Part shown: in pieces, positions 8,108 to 16,611 of the stretch | How the letters are laid out: every line of letters begins with the position of its first letter | How positions within the stretch are numbered: the first letter of the stretch is position 1 | Assembly (NCBI RefSeq): GCF_002157355.1 | Contig: NZ_LYMK01000016.1 | Location: forward strand, 1 to 64,000 | Length of the DNA stretch: 64,000 bases | Direction: 5' to 3' | Origin: Variovorax sp. JS1663 | GTDB taxonomy: Bacteria; Pseudomonadota; Gammaproteobacteria; Burkholderiales; Burkholderiaceae_C | The notes under the pieces: model-generated | The model's database searches: none | The model's input: only the letters and a program-made list of their open reading frames with translations | Told to the model about the DNA's origin: nothing | Translations under genes and position numbers: made by a program

Positions 8108-9532
8108 ATGACCTCCTCCTTGCCCTTGTACGTCGATCTCGACGGCACCCTGATCGCGACCGACTCGCTGCACGAGTCGCTGCTCAAGCTGGTGCGCTCC
8201 TCGCCGCTCGCGCTGCTCCAGCTCCCGTTCTGGCTGCTCAAGGGCCGCGCCGTGCTCAAGCGCGAGGTGGCCCGCCGCACGCGCCTGGACGTGAGCACGC
8301 TCCCGTACCGGCCCGAGGTGATCGAGCTGGTGCGCCGTGCCCGGGAAGCGGGACGCCGCACCATCCTGGCGACCGCCAGCGACGGACGGGTGGCGCGCCG
8401 CGTGGCCGAGCACCTGGGCCTTTTCGATGCCGTGCTGGCCTCCGACGGCGAACGCAACGTGAAGGGCGCCGCCAAGCTGGCCGCCATCCAGGCCGATGCC
8501 GGCGGACAAGGGTTCAGCTACGCGGGCGACCATCCCGCCGACATGAAGGTCTGGCAGGGTGCCCAGGCCGCGGTGGTCGTCAGCCGCTCGGCCACGCTGG
8601 CGCGGCGCGCCGCTGGCGTCACCGAGGTGGAGGCGGTGATCCAGCCGCGGCGCGCGGGGCTCGGCCGCTATCTCTACGGCCTGCGCGCCCACCAGTGGCT
8701 GAAGAACCTGCTGGTCTTCCTGCCGCTGATGCCGGTGCTTCATGAACTGACCCAGGCGCTGGTGGTCGACGCCGCGCTGGCCTTCGTGGCCTTCAGCCTC
8801 ATGGCTTCGGGCATCTACGTGCTCAACGACCTGCTGGACCTGGAGTCGGACCGGCGCCATCACCGCAAGCGACGGCGGCCCTTCGCCGCCGGCGACATCG
8901 CGCCGGCCACGGGGCTGGCGATGTCGGCCTCGCTGGGGATCGCGTCGCTCGCCCTGTCGGTCGCCCTGCTGCCGACATCCTTCGTGGCGGTGCTGCTGGT
9001 CTACGCAGCCTTGACCACCGCCTATTCGGTGTTCCTGAAGCGGCGCGCCGTGGTGGACGTGTTCTCGCTGGCGGCCCTCTACACGATCCGCGTGGCGGCC
9101 GGCACCGAGGCGACGGGGCAGCCCCTGTCCTTCTGGATCCTGTCCTTCTCCCTCTTCATCTTCCTGAGCCTGGCGCTGGCCAAGCGCTACGTCGAACTCA
9201 CGGCCGCCGGCGACGCCGGCCAGCTCAAGCGCGACCGCGGCTACCACCCGGGCGACGCGACCTTCGTGCTGTGCACCGGCGTGGCGGCAGGTCAGATGTC
9301 CGCGCTGCTGCTGAGCCTGTACCTGCAGGACCAGCAGATGCTGTCGCGCTACGAGAACCCGACCTGGCTGTGGGTGCTGATCCCCGTGTTCCTGTTCTGG
9401 ACCGTGCGCATCTGGCTCAAGGCGATCCGCGGCGTGCTGCACGACGACCCGGTGGTCTTCGCCGCGCGCGACTGGGTCAGCCGGCTGGCGGTGGCGATCG
9501 GCGCGGTCGCGCTGTGGATGGCGAACAACTGA
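8108..9532 (+). CDS. HAD phosphatase-UbiA prenyltransferase fusion (DPPR-synthase-like)
   Basis: A 474-residue two-domain protein. Residues 1-190 are a HAD hydrolase (DLDGT at 10-14, TASDGR near 90, AGDHPADMK near 139). Residues 200-474 are a UbiA membrane domain with the prenyl-diphosphate Mg motif NDLLDLESDRRHHRKRRRPF beginning at N240 and a second KRRAVVDVFSLAALYTIRV segment. UbiA relatives transfer phosphoribose to polyprenyl phosphate, and the fused phosphatase would remove the 5-phosphate of the product. Context with a small flippase-like protein and a GT87 transferase fits synthesis of a lipid-linked pentose donor. The ATG at 8108 gives a HAD motif at the usual distance from the N-terminus; upstream in-frame sequence is the palindromic repeat. 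Confidence 0.85.
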   Translation: MTSSLPLYVDLDGTLIATDSLHESLLKLVRSSPLALLQLPFWLLKGRAVLKREVARRTRLDVSTLPYRPEVIELVRRAREAGRRTILATASDGRVARRVAEHLGLFDAVLASDGERNVKGAAKLAAIQADAGGQGFSYAGDHPADMKVWQGAQAAVVVSRSATLARRAAGVTEVEAVIQPRRAGLGRYLYGLRAHQWLKNLLVFLPLMPVLHELTQALVVDAALAFVAFSLMASGIYVLNDLLDLESDRRHHRKRRRPFAAGDIAPATGLAMSASLGIASLALSVALLPTSFVAVLLVYAALTTAYSVFLKRRAVVDVFSLAALYTIRVAAGTEATGQPLSFWILSFSLFIFLSLALAKRYVELTAAGDAGQLKRDRGYHPGDATFVLCTGVAAGQMSALLLSLYLQDQQMLSRYENPTWLWVLIPVFLFWTVRIWLKAIRGVLHDDPVVFAARDWVSRLAVAIGAVALWMANN

Positions 9533-9583
9533 TGGCGCGCACGGGCCTCTCCTCCTCGTTCTTCTTTTCCTTCTGACAACAAC

Positions 9584-11050
9584 ATGAAGATCCTGATCGC
9601 GCAGGTGGCGCTCACGGCACTGTGCGCCGGCCTGCTGTTCGTGCTGTGGCGATTCCGGCCCGGCGTTCCGGGCCTCGTGCGCTCGCGCGAGACGCAGCGG
9701 CTCGACCTCGCCTGGCGGCTGTGGTTCGGCTGCCTGCTCGGCGGGGTGGTGGCGAGTGCCGTCCTCGCGCTCGCAGTGGGCGAGGCGCGCGAGACCTCGC
9801 TGGGTTACCTGCGCATCGTCCTGTCCTCGCATGCCGGCGAGGATTCGTGGATGCCGATGCTGCGCGCCTCCGCCTTCCTGCGCGAGCACCCGGACCATCC
9901 CCTCTATCAAAGCGTGTTCTTCAGCCAGCACGTGAAGTTCCAGTACCCGCTGACCGCGCTGCTGCCGCTGGACCTGCCGCAATGGCTCTTCGGCCTGTCG
10001 CCGGAGAGCGTGGTCACGATCTTCCAGATCGTCTCCAGGTTGAGCCTGCTGGCGATCGCGCTCGTGTTCTTCCAGCTCTTCATGGGCGCGCTGCAGCCGC
10101 CGGGCGTCGGACGTGCCCTGCGGCTGCCGTCCAGGTCCACCGGCGCGCTCCTCGGCCTCAGCCTGCTCAGCGTGGCGATGTTCTATCCGTTGCTGCGATC
10201 CGAATACCACGGACAGATCCAGACACTGATGACGCTGGCCGCCGGCCTGGCGCTGCTGGCGTGGCAGCGCGACCAGCCGCGCCTGGCGGGGCTGATGATG
10301 GCGCTGTGCTGCATCATCAAGCCGCAGTGGGGCGTGGTCGTGCTGTGGGCGCTGCTGCGCAAGCAATGGCAGTTCGCGCTGGTCGCTGCCGGGGTCACCG
10401 GTGCCGCCGGCCTGCTTGCGGTCGGTGTGTATGGCTGGTCCAACGTGATCGACTATCTCTCCGTCGTGTCCTTCCTCGGGCGGCATGGGGAGAGCTATTT
10501 CATCAACCAGTCCGTCAACGGGCTGATGCACCGGCTGTTCTTCAACGGCGTCAACCTGCAGGGCGCGGGCCTGGTGTGGTCCGGCACCGACTTCCCGCCC
10601 TACCAGCCGATGGTGCACCTGGCGACCGTGGTGTCCTCGACGCTCATGCTCGGCATCGCCCTGGTCTGGCGCATCGGCAAGCGGCCGAGCACGGCAGACC
10701 TCGCCCTGGTCATGCTGACGCTGACGATGGCTTCACCCATCGCCTGGGACCACCACTACGGGCTCTTGCTGCCGATCTTCGCCGTGGTCTTCCCCGCGGC
10801 GCTGCGGCGGCAGGCCTGGGGCACGTGGACGCTGCCGATGCTGGGGATCACGCTGGCACTGTCCTGCCAGTCCTTCGTCGGCCCGACCAACCTGCTGGCG
10901 GGCTCGGCCTGGAATGTGCTGCAGTCCTACCAGTTCGCGGGCGCAGCGATGGCGCTGGCCCTGCTGTACCGCCTGTCGTGGCTGGAGCAGCCGCAGCCGG
11001 CCGTGGTTCGGTCCGGTCGCGGCGAACTGGCGCCTGTCACCGTCTACTGA
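9584..11050 (+). CDS. GT87/DUF2029 family polyprenyl-phosphate-dependent glycosyltransferase
   Basis: A 488-residue integral membrane protein with about ten hydrophobic segments from residue 5 to 470. It has the GT-C-like features of GT87 mannosyl/arabinosyl transferases: an acidic first loop (SHAGEDSWMPML, near 83), KFQYPLTAL near 118, LRSEYHGQIQTL near 203 and IIKPQWGVVVLW near 245. Such enzymes use polyprenyl-phosphate sugars at the outer face of the inner membrane. It follows the HAD-UbiA gene by 51 bp, so the three genes form a likely sugar-decoration module; the acceptor (LPS, glycan or protein) is not visible. A GC hairpin follows the stop. Confidence 0.8.
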   Translation: MKILIAQVALTALCAGLLFVLWRFRPGVPGLVRSRETQRLDLAWRLWFGCLLGGVVASAVLALAVGEARETSLGYLRIVLSSHAGEDSWMPMLRASAFLREHPDHPLYQSVFFSQHVKFQYPLTALLPLDLPQWLFGLSPESVVTIFQIVSRLSLLAIALVFFQLFMGALQPPGVGRALRLPSRSTGALLGLSLLSVAMFYPLLRSEYHGQIQTLMTLAAGLALLAWQRDQPRLAGLMMALCCIIKPQWGVVVLWALLRKQWQFALVAAGVTGAAGLLAVGVYGWSNVIDYLSVVSFLGRHGESYFINQSVNGLMHRLFFNGVNLQGAGLVWSGTDFPPYQPMVHLATVVSSTLMLGIALVWRIGKRPSTADLALVMLTLTMASPIAWDHHYGLLLPIFAVVFPAALRRQAWGTWTLPMLGITLALSCQSFVGPTNLLAGSAWNVLQSYQFAGAAMALALLYRLSWLEQPQPAVVRSGRGELAPVTVY

Positions 11051-11059
11051 AGTCGTCTC

Positions 11060-11081
11060 GCGCCGGATAACCTGCCGGCGC
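11060..11081 (+). terminator. GC-rich hairpin after the GT87 gene, possible terminator
   Basis: GCGCCGG (11060-11066) pairs with CCGGCGC (11075-11081) across an 8-nt loop 10 nt after the GT87 stop. No uridine tract follows, so it would be a weak or factor-dependent terminator. Confidence 0.35.
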
Positions 11082-11123
11082 ACTGGGTCTTTCATTCGGA
11101 GGACATCAACTGTCGCAAAATAG

Positions 11124-11137
11124 AACGACCGTTCGTT
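11124..11137. promoter_or_regulatory. probable TetR autoregulatory operator
   Basis: AACGA-CCGT-TCGTT is an inverted repeat ending 17 bp before the ATG of the TetR gene, inside an A/T-rich stretch that would hold the promoter. AACGnnnnCGTT-type dyads are typical TetR-family sites. Assignment to the adjacent regulator is by position only. Confidence 0.6.
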
Positions 11138-11153
11138 TTATTTGCGACTTTCC

Positions 11154-11843
11154 ATGCCCCCCACCGCCGCGTCCTCCCGGAGTTCCCGCGCGCCCCAGAA
11201 AGGCCAGCAGACCAAGGCCGTCATCGTCGATGCGGCGCTGAACCTGGCCGCGCAGATCGGCCTCGAAGGCCTGTCGATCGGCGCGCTGGCCGAGGTCACG
11301 GGCATGAGCAAGTCGGGCGTGTTCGCCCATTTCGGCTCGCGCGAGGAACTGCAGATCTCGGTGGTGCGCGAGTACCACAACCGCTTCGAGCAGGAAGTGT
11401 TCTACACGGCCCTGCAGGCGCCGCGCGGCCTGCCGCGGCTGCGTGCGCTGTTCGCCAACTGGATGAAGCGCACCTCGGCCGAGATCGACTCCGGCTGCAT
11501 CTACATCAGCGGCGCGGTCGAGTTCGACGACCGGCCGGGGCCGGTGCGCGACGCGCTGGCCGAGTCGGTCAACACCTGGCTGGCCGCCATGCTGCGCGCG
11601 GTGCTGCAGGCCCAGGAAGAGGGGCACCTGCACGCAGATGCCGACGCCAAGCAGATCTCCTTCGAGATCCATGCGTTGATCCTGGCACTGCACTACGAGG
11701 CGCGCTTCCTGCGCTCGCCCGAATCGCTGGCGCGCGCCAACGCGGGCTTCGACAACATCCTTGCGCGCTGCGCCACGCCGGAGGCGCTGTCAGCCTCGGC
11801 CGCCGCGCCCGCCTCCTCGCGCCGGCTCAAGACCGTGCGCTGA
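11154..11843 (+). CDS. TetR/AcrR family regulator of the beta-oxidation cluster
   Basis: A 229-residue TetR regulator. The N-terminal helix-turn-helix is clear: TKAVIVDAALNLAAQIGLEG followed by SIGALAEVTGMSKSGVFAHF (about 39-60). The ligand domain to residue 210 has no recognisable specificity. I chose the ATG at 11154 over a TTG four codons upstream because the TTG lies in the operator-promoter tract. It stands 53 bp before the acyl-CoA dehydrogenase gene on the same strand, so it probably represses the following fatty-acid operon and itself and is released by an acyl-CoA, as for FadR/PsrA-like TetRs; that effector is inferred. Confidence 0.87.
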   Translation: MPPTAASSRSSRAPQKGQQTKAVIVDAALNLAAQIGLEGLSIGALAEVTGMSKSGVFAHFGSREELQISVVREYHNRFEQEVFYTALQAPRGLPRLRALFANWMKRTSAEIDSGCIYISGAVEFDDRPGPVRDALAESVNTWLAAMLRAVLQAQEEGHLHADADAKQISFEIHALILALHYEARFLRSPESLARANAGFDNILARCATPEALSASAAAPASSRRLKTVR

Positions 11844-11896
11844 GCGCATCCGATCACTTTTTCTTTTCATCTCTTTCGTTTTCTGGAGACCTCGAC

Positions 11897-13693
11897 ATGC
11901 CCGCCTACACCCCGCCCCTTCGCGACATGCAGTTCGTCATGCACGAGGTGCTCAAGGTCACCGACGAATACAAGGCGCTGCCCGCGCACGCCGAGGTCGA
12001 CGCCGACACCATCAACGCGGTGCTGGAGGAGGGCGGCAAGTTCGCCGCCGAGGTCACTTTCCCGCTCAACATCTCCGGCGACGAGGAGGGCTGCACCCTC
12101 GACAAGAGCACGCACACGGTGAAGACGCCGAAGGGCTTCAAAGAGGCCTATGCCCAGTACGTCGAGGGCGGTTGGGCGGCGCTGTCCTGCGATCCGAAGT
12201 TCGGCGGCCAGGGCCTGCCCTTCGTGGTGAACCAGTGCTTCTACGAGATGCTCAATTCCGCCAACCAGGCCTGGACCATGTACCCGGGCCTGTCGCACGG
12301 CGCCTACGAGGCGCTGTCGGCGCACGGCACCGACGAGCAGAAGAAGACCTACCTGCCCAAGCTGGTGAGCGGCCAATGGACCGGCACCATGTGCCTGACC
12401 GAGCCGCACTGCGGCACCGACCTGGGCATGCTGCGCACCAAGGCCGAGCCGCAGCCTGACGGCACGTACCGGCTGACCGGCAACAAGATCTTCATCTCGG
12501 CCGGCGAACACGACATGGCCGAGAACATCATCCACCTGGTGCTGGCGCGCCTGCCGGACGCGCCCAAGGGCAGCAAGGGCATCAGCCTGTTCGTGGTGCC
12601 GAAGTTCAACGTCAAGGCCGACGGCTCGCTGGGCAGCCGCAACGGCATCTACTGCGGCGGCCTGGAGCACAAGATGGGCATCCACGGCAACGCCACGGCG
12701 CAGATCGTGCTCGAGAACGCCAGCGGCACCCTGGTGGGCGAGCCCAACAAGGGCCTGGCCGCGATGTTCGTGATGATGAACGCCGCACGCCTGGGCGTGG
12801 GCAACCAGTCGCTGGGCCTGACCGAGGTCGCCTTCCAGAACGCGCTGGCCTATGCCAAGGACCGCATCCAGATGCGCTCGCTCTCGGGCGTGAAGGCCAA
12901 GGACAAGGAGGCCGATCCGATCATCGTGCACCCCGACGTGCGCAAGATGCTGATGACGGCCAAGGCCTATGCCGAGGGCGGCCGTGCGCTGGCCATCTTC
13001 TGCACCTTGCTGCTGGACAAGGAGCACCACCATCCCGACGAGAAGGCGCGCAAGGACGCGGGCGAGCTGGTCGCGCTGCTCACCCCGATCGTGAAGGCCT
13101 TCCTCACCGACAACGGCCACATCGCGACCAACGCCTGCATGCAGGTCTTCGGCGGCCATGGCTTCATCAAGGAATGGGGCATGGAGCAGTTCGTCCGCGA
13201 CAACCGCATCAACATGATCTACGAGGGCACCAACACGGTTCAGTCGCTGGACCTGCTGGGCCGCAAGGTCCTGGGCAACAACGGCGCCACGCTGAAGAAG
13301 TTCGGCAAGCTGGTCGCGAAGCTGGTCGAGGAAGAGGGCGTGAACGAAAAGATGAGCGAGTTCATCACCCCGATCGCGGTGCTGGGCGAGCAGCTCACCA
13401 AGTTCACCACCGAGCTGGGCTTCCGCGGCTTCCAGAACGCCGACGAGGTGGGTGCGGCGGCGGTGGACTACCTGCGTGTCGCCGGTCACTTCGTGTTCGG
13501 CTACATGTTCGCGCTGCAGGCGCGCGTGGCGCTGCGCGAGATCGCATCCGGCAACACCGATCCCTTCTACCAGGCCAAGCTGCAGACGGCGCGCTTCTAC
13601 TTCGCCAAGCTCTTCCCCGAGACCGCGACGCTGATGCGCACCGCGCGCGCCGGTGCCGCGCCGCTGATGAACACCGACGCGGCCCTGGCCTGA
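11897..13693 (+). CDS. acyl-CoA dehydrogenase, long FadE-like form with extra C-terminal domain
   Basis: A 598-residue acyl-CoA dehydrogenase, longer than the 380-residue short forms because of a C-terminal extension of about 120 residues as in the DmdC/FadE12-like group. MCLTEPHCGTDLGMLRTKA (about 157-175) contacts FAD, NKIFISAGEHD follows, and FGGHGFIKEWGMEQFVRD leads into MIYEGTN, where E443 aligns with the catalytic base. It oxidises acyl-CoA to trans-2-enoyl-CoA, passing electrons to ETF. GGAG lies 10 nt before the start. It is the first enzyme gene of the operon and the next start is only 5 nt past its stop region. Confidence 0.92.
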   Translation: MPAYTPPLRDMQFVMHEVLKVTDEYKALPAHAEVDADTINAVLEEGGKFAAEVTFPLNISGDEEGCTLDKSTHTVKTPKGFKEAYAQYVEGGWAALSCDPKFGGQGLPFVVNQCFYEMLNSANQAWTMYPGLSHGAYEALSAHGTDEQKKTYLPKLVSGQWTGTMCLTEPHCGTDLGMLRTKAEPQPDGTYRLTGNKIFISAGEHDMAENIIHLVLARLPDAPKGSKGISLFVVPKFNVKADGSLGSRNGIYCGGLEHKMGIHGNATAQIVLENASGTLVGEPNKGLAAMFVMMNAARLGVGNQSLGLTEVAFQNALAYAKDRIQMRSLSGVKAKDKEADPIIVHPDVRKMLMTAKAYAEGGRALAIFCTLLLDKEHHHPDEKARKDAGELVALLTPIVKAFLTDNGHIATNACMQVFGGHGFIKEWGMEQFVRDNRINMIYEGTNTVQSLDLLGRKVLGNNGATLKKFGKLVAKLVEEEGVNEKMSEFITPIAVLGEQLTKFTTELGFRGFQNADEVGAAAVDYLRVAGHFVFGYMFALQARVALREIASGNTDPFYQAKLQTARFYFAKLFPETATLMRTARAGAAPLMNTDAALA

Positions 13694-13698
13694 AAACC

Positions 13699-14130
13699 AT
13701 GAAGCGCCTTCTTGCTGCCATCGCCGTGGTTTGCGCGGGCCCGGCCTTCGCGCAGATGACGCCCGTCGGCGTCTGGCAAAGCATCGACGACAAGACCAGC
13801 GAGGCCAAGTCGCAGATCCGCATCAGCGAGTCGGGCGGCGTGCTGTCCGGCCGCATCGAGAAGCTGCTGCGCAAGGAAGCCAGGCAGGACGCGGTGTGCG
13901 ACGAGTGCACCGACGACCGCAAGGGCAGGCCGCTCGTCGGCCTGGAGATCATCCGCGGCGCGAAGAAGGCCGAGGGCAAGGAGGTCTGGGAGGACGGCAA
14001 GATCCTCGACCCCGAAAGCGGCAGGTCCTACACCCTGCGGCTCACGCCCATCGAGGGCGGCAAGAAGCTGGAAGTGCGCGGCTCGGTGCTCGGCATCGGC
14101 CGCACGCAGACCTGGGTCCGCGTCCAGTAA
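13699..14130 (+). CDS. secreted DUF2147 domain protein
   Basis: A 143-residue exported protein. MKRLLAAIAVVCAGPAFA is a Sec signal peptide with cleavage expected after AFA (residue 18). The remainder is a DUF2147 domain (PVGVWQSIDDKT, SQIRISESGGVLSGRIEK, GLEIIRGAKK, GKILDPESGRSYTLRL), a lipocalin-like fold of unknown role. A Cys pair in VCDECTDD is visible. It is wedged between the acyl-CoA dehydrogenase and FadB-like genes with 5-bp and 26-bp gaps, so it must share their transcript even though beta-oxidation is cytosolic. A role in envelope handling of fatty acids is possible but unproven. Confidence 0.85.
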   Translation: MKRLLAAIAVVCAGPAFAQMTPVGVWQSIDDKTSEAKSQIRISESGGVLSGRIEKLLRKEARQDAVCDECTDDRKGRPLVGLEIIRGAKKAEGKEVWEDGKILDPESGRSYTLRLTPIEGGKKLEVRGSVLGIGRTQTWVRVQ

Positions 14131-14156
14131 GAACACATTCCCCTGTTGGAAATCTC

Positions 14157-16556
14157 ATGTCCAAGTTTCAAGTGAAGAAGGTCGCCGTGCTCGGCGCCGG
14201 CGTGATGGGCGCGCAGATCGCCGCGCATCTCGTCAACGTGCGCGTGCCGGTCGTGCTGTTCGACCTGGCCGCCAAGGATGGGCCGAAGAACGGCATCGTC
14301 ACGCGCGCCATCGACAACCTCAAGAAGCTCAAGCCCGCGCCGCTGGGCGACGCGGCCGATGCCGTGCTGATCGAGCAGGCCAACTACGAGGACGACCTGA
14401 CCAGGCTCGGCGAATGCGACCTGGTGATCGAGGCGATCGCCGAGCGCATGGACTGGAAGCTCGATCTGTACAGGAAGATCGCGCCCCACGTCGCCAAGCA
14501 TGCGATCCTGGCCTCGAACACCTCGGGCCTGTCGATCACCCAGCTGAGCGAGGCGCTGCCCGAGGCGCTGAAGCCGCGCTTCTGCGGCATCCACTTCTTC
14601 AACCCGCCGCGCTACATGTTCCTGGTGGAGCTGATCGCCACGCCGACCACCGAGCCGGTGGCGCTGGACCAGCTCGAGACCTTCGTCACCAGCGCCCTGG
14701 GCAAGGGCGTGGTGCGCGCCAAGGACACGCCCAACTTCATCGCCAACCGCGTGGGCATCGCCGGCATGCTGGCGACCCTCAAGGAAGTGGAGAAGTTCGG
14801 CCTCACGCCCGACGTGGTGGACGACCTCACCGGCAAGAAGCTGGGCCGCGCGAGCTCCGGGACTTTCCGCACCGCCGACGTGGTGGGCCTGGACACGATG
14901 GCGCACGTCGTCAAGACGCTGCAGGACAACCTGAACGCCGAGACCGATCCCTTCTACGCCAACTTCGCGACGCCGCCGGTGCTGGCCAAGTTGATCGAGT
15001 TGGGCAACCTGGGCCAGAAGACCAAGGCCGGGTTCTACAAGAAGGCGGGCCGTGACTTCCTGCGCTTCGACCTGCAGAAGGGCGACTACGTGCCTTCGGG
15101 CGAGAAGGCCGACGAGGTCTATGGCCGCATGCTCAAGAAGCCGGCCGCGCAGCGCCTCAAGCTGCTGCGTGAGAGCGAGGGCGCGCAGGGCCGCTTCCTC
15201 TGGGCCATCCTGCGCGACAGCTTCCACTACGCGGCAGTCCATCTGGCGACCATCGCCGAGAGCGCGCGCGACGTGGACTTCGCGATGCGCTGGGGCTTCG
15301 GCATGAAGCAGGGCCCCTTCGAGCTCTGGCAGGAAGCGGGCTGGGCGCAGGTCGCGAAGTGGATCCAGGAAGACATCGACGCGGGCGAGGCCTTGTCGAG
15401 CGCGCCGCTGCCGAAGTGGGTCTTCGAAGGCCCGGTCGCCGAGGCGGGCGGCGTGCACACGCCCGAGGGCTCGTGGAGTGCCGCCGAAAGCCGCTTCGTG
15501 CCGCAGCGCCGCCTGCCGGTGCATGAGCGCCAGCTCTTTCCGGAAAGCGTGCTGGGCAGCAACGCGGCCGATGCGAACCAGGCCGGCACCACGATCCAGG
15601 ACGAAGGCGACGTGCGCCTGTGGACGCTGGACGGCGAGGTGCTGATCGCCAGCATCCACTCGAAGATGCACGCCATCAGCCCCGACGTGGCCGAAGCGCT
15701 GGCAGCCGGCGTCGAGCTGGCCGAGCGCGAGTACAAGGCGATGGTGATCTGGTCGCCCGACGAGATGTTCTCCGTGGGCGCCGACCTGCAGGCGATGCTG
15801 CCGGCCTTCGTGGTGGCCGGCGTCGGCGCGATCGATGGCGCCGAGCGGGAGCTGCAGAACACGATGCTGCGCATCCGCTATGCCGGCGTGCCGGTGGTCT
15901 CGGCGGTGCGCGGCATGGCACTGGGCGGCGGTTGCGAGTTGGCCATCCATTCGGCGAAGCGTGTCGTGGCGATGGAAAGCTACATCGGCCTGGTCGAGGT
16001 CGGGGTCGGCCTGGTGCCAGGCGCCGGCGGCCTGACCTACATCGCGCGCCGCGCGGCCGAGAACGCCGAGGCCTCCACGTGCTCCGACCTGCTGCCCTTC
16101 CTGACCGAGGGCTTCACCGCCGCCGCGATGGCCAAGGTGGGCACCAGCGCGCTCGAATCGAAGAAGCTGGGCTACCTTCTGGACAGCGACGTGATCGTGC
16201 CCAACAAGGACGAGCTGCTCTACGTCGCCCTGCAGCAGGCCAAGGCCATGGCCGACGCCGGCTGGCGCGCGCCGATGCGCCGCCTGTTCAAGGTCGCGGG
16301 CCGCAGCGGCGCCGCCACCATCAAGGGCCAGCTGGTCAACATGCGCGACGGTGGCTTCATCAGCGAGCACGACTTCCACATCGCCGGCCTGATCGCGAAC
16401 GTGGTCACCGGCGGCGACGTCGACACCGGCAGCCTGGTGAGCGAGGAGTACCTGATGGCGCTGGAGCGCCAGGCCTTCTGCTCGCTGGTCGTCCATCCGA
16501 AGACGCAGGACCGGATCATGGGGATGCTCTCGACCGGAAAGCCGCTGCGCAACTGA
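14157..16556 (+). CDS. 3-hydroxyacyl-CoA dehydrogenase/enoyl-CoA hydratase fusion (FadB/FadN-like)
   Basis: A 799-residue bifunctional protein with the dehydrogenase first, as in FadN-type rather than E. coli FadB order. Residues 1-300 hold the NAD-binding motif VAVLGAGVMGAQIA and the catalytic-region segment CGIHFFNPPRYM. A second HCDH C-terminal domain follows (GQKTKAGFYKKAGRDF onwards). From about residue 490 an enoyl-CoA hydratase domain appears, with VGADLQAML and GMALGGGCELAIHSAKRVV forming the oxyanion-hole region. It would hydrate enoyl-CoA and oxidise the L-3-hydroxyacyl-CoA. The thiolase partner lies downstream but is separated by the DUF559 cassette, which suggests a recent insertion into a formerly contiguous fad pair. 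Confidence 0.92.
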   Translation: MSKFQVKKVAVLGAGVMGAQIAAHLVNVRVPVVLFDLAAKDGPKNGIVTRAIDNLKKLKPAPLGDAADAVLIEQANYEDDLTRLGECDLVIEAIAERMDWKLDLYRKIAPHVAKHAILASNTSGLSITQLSEALPEALKPRFCGIHFFNPPRYMFLVELIATPTTEPVALDQLETFVTSALGKGVVRAKDTPNFIANRVGIAGMLATLKEVEKFGLTPDVVDDLTGKKLGRASSGTFRTADVVGLDTMAHVVKTLQDNLNAETDPFYANFATPPVLAKLIELGNLGQKTKAGFYKKAGRDFLRFDLQKGDYVPSGEKADEVYGRMLKKPAAQRLKLLRESEGAQGRFLWAILRDSFHYAAVHLATIAESARDVDFAMRWGFGMKQGPFELWQEAGWAQVAKWIQEDIDAGEALSSAPLPKWVFEGPVAEAGGVHTPEGSWSAAESRFVPQRRLPVHERQLFPESVLGSNAADANQAGTTIQDEGDVRLWTLDGEVLIASIHSKMHAISPDVAEALAAGVELAEREYKAMVIWSPDEMFSVGADLQAMLPAFVVAGVGAIDGAERELQNTMLRIRYAGVPVVSAVRGMALGGGCELAIHSAKRVVAMESYIGLVEVGVGLVPGAGGLTYIARRAAENAEASTCSDLLPFLTEGFTAAAMAKVGTSALESKKLGYLLDSDVIVPNKDELLYVALQQAKAMADAGWRAPMRRLFKVAGRSGAATIKGQLVNMRDGGFISEHDFHIAGLIANVVTGGDVDTGSLVSEEYLMALERQAFCSLVVHPKTQDRIMGMLSTGKPLRN

Positions 16557-16565
16557 GGACCCGCT

Positions 16566-16607
16566 TTCCTCCTTCCCCCTGTGGGGGAAGGTTGGGATGG
16601 GGGCACG
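16566..16607 (-). repeat. family B REP-like repeat, left inverted copy flanking DUF559
   Basis: A 42-bp sequence whose reverse complement matches 16966-17007 at about 38 of 42 positions. It contains the palindrome CCTTCCCC-C-type arms around a 3-nt loop and begins 9 bp after the FadB-like stop. An alternative ATG for the DUF559 gene (16597) falls inside it. Confidence 0.85.
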
Positions 16608-16611
16608 CCCG

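Noticed and set aside
8066-10618. An 850-codon open frame on the minus strand
   Set aside because: It is antisense to the HAD-UbiA and GT87 genes, which have clear motifs on the plus strand.
16597-16611. Upstream ATG for the DUF559 gene
   Set aside because: It lies within the left inverted repeat; the ATG at 16612 gives the normal family N-terminus.
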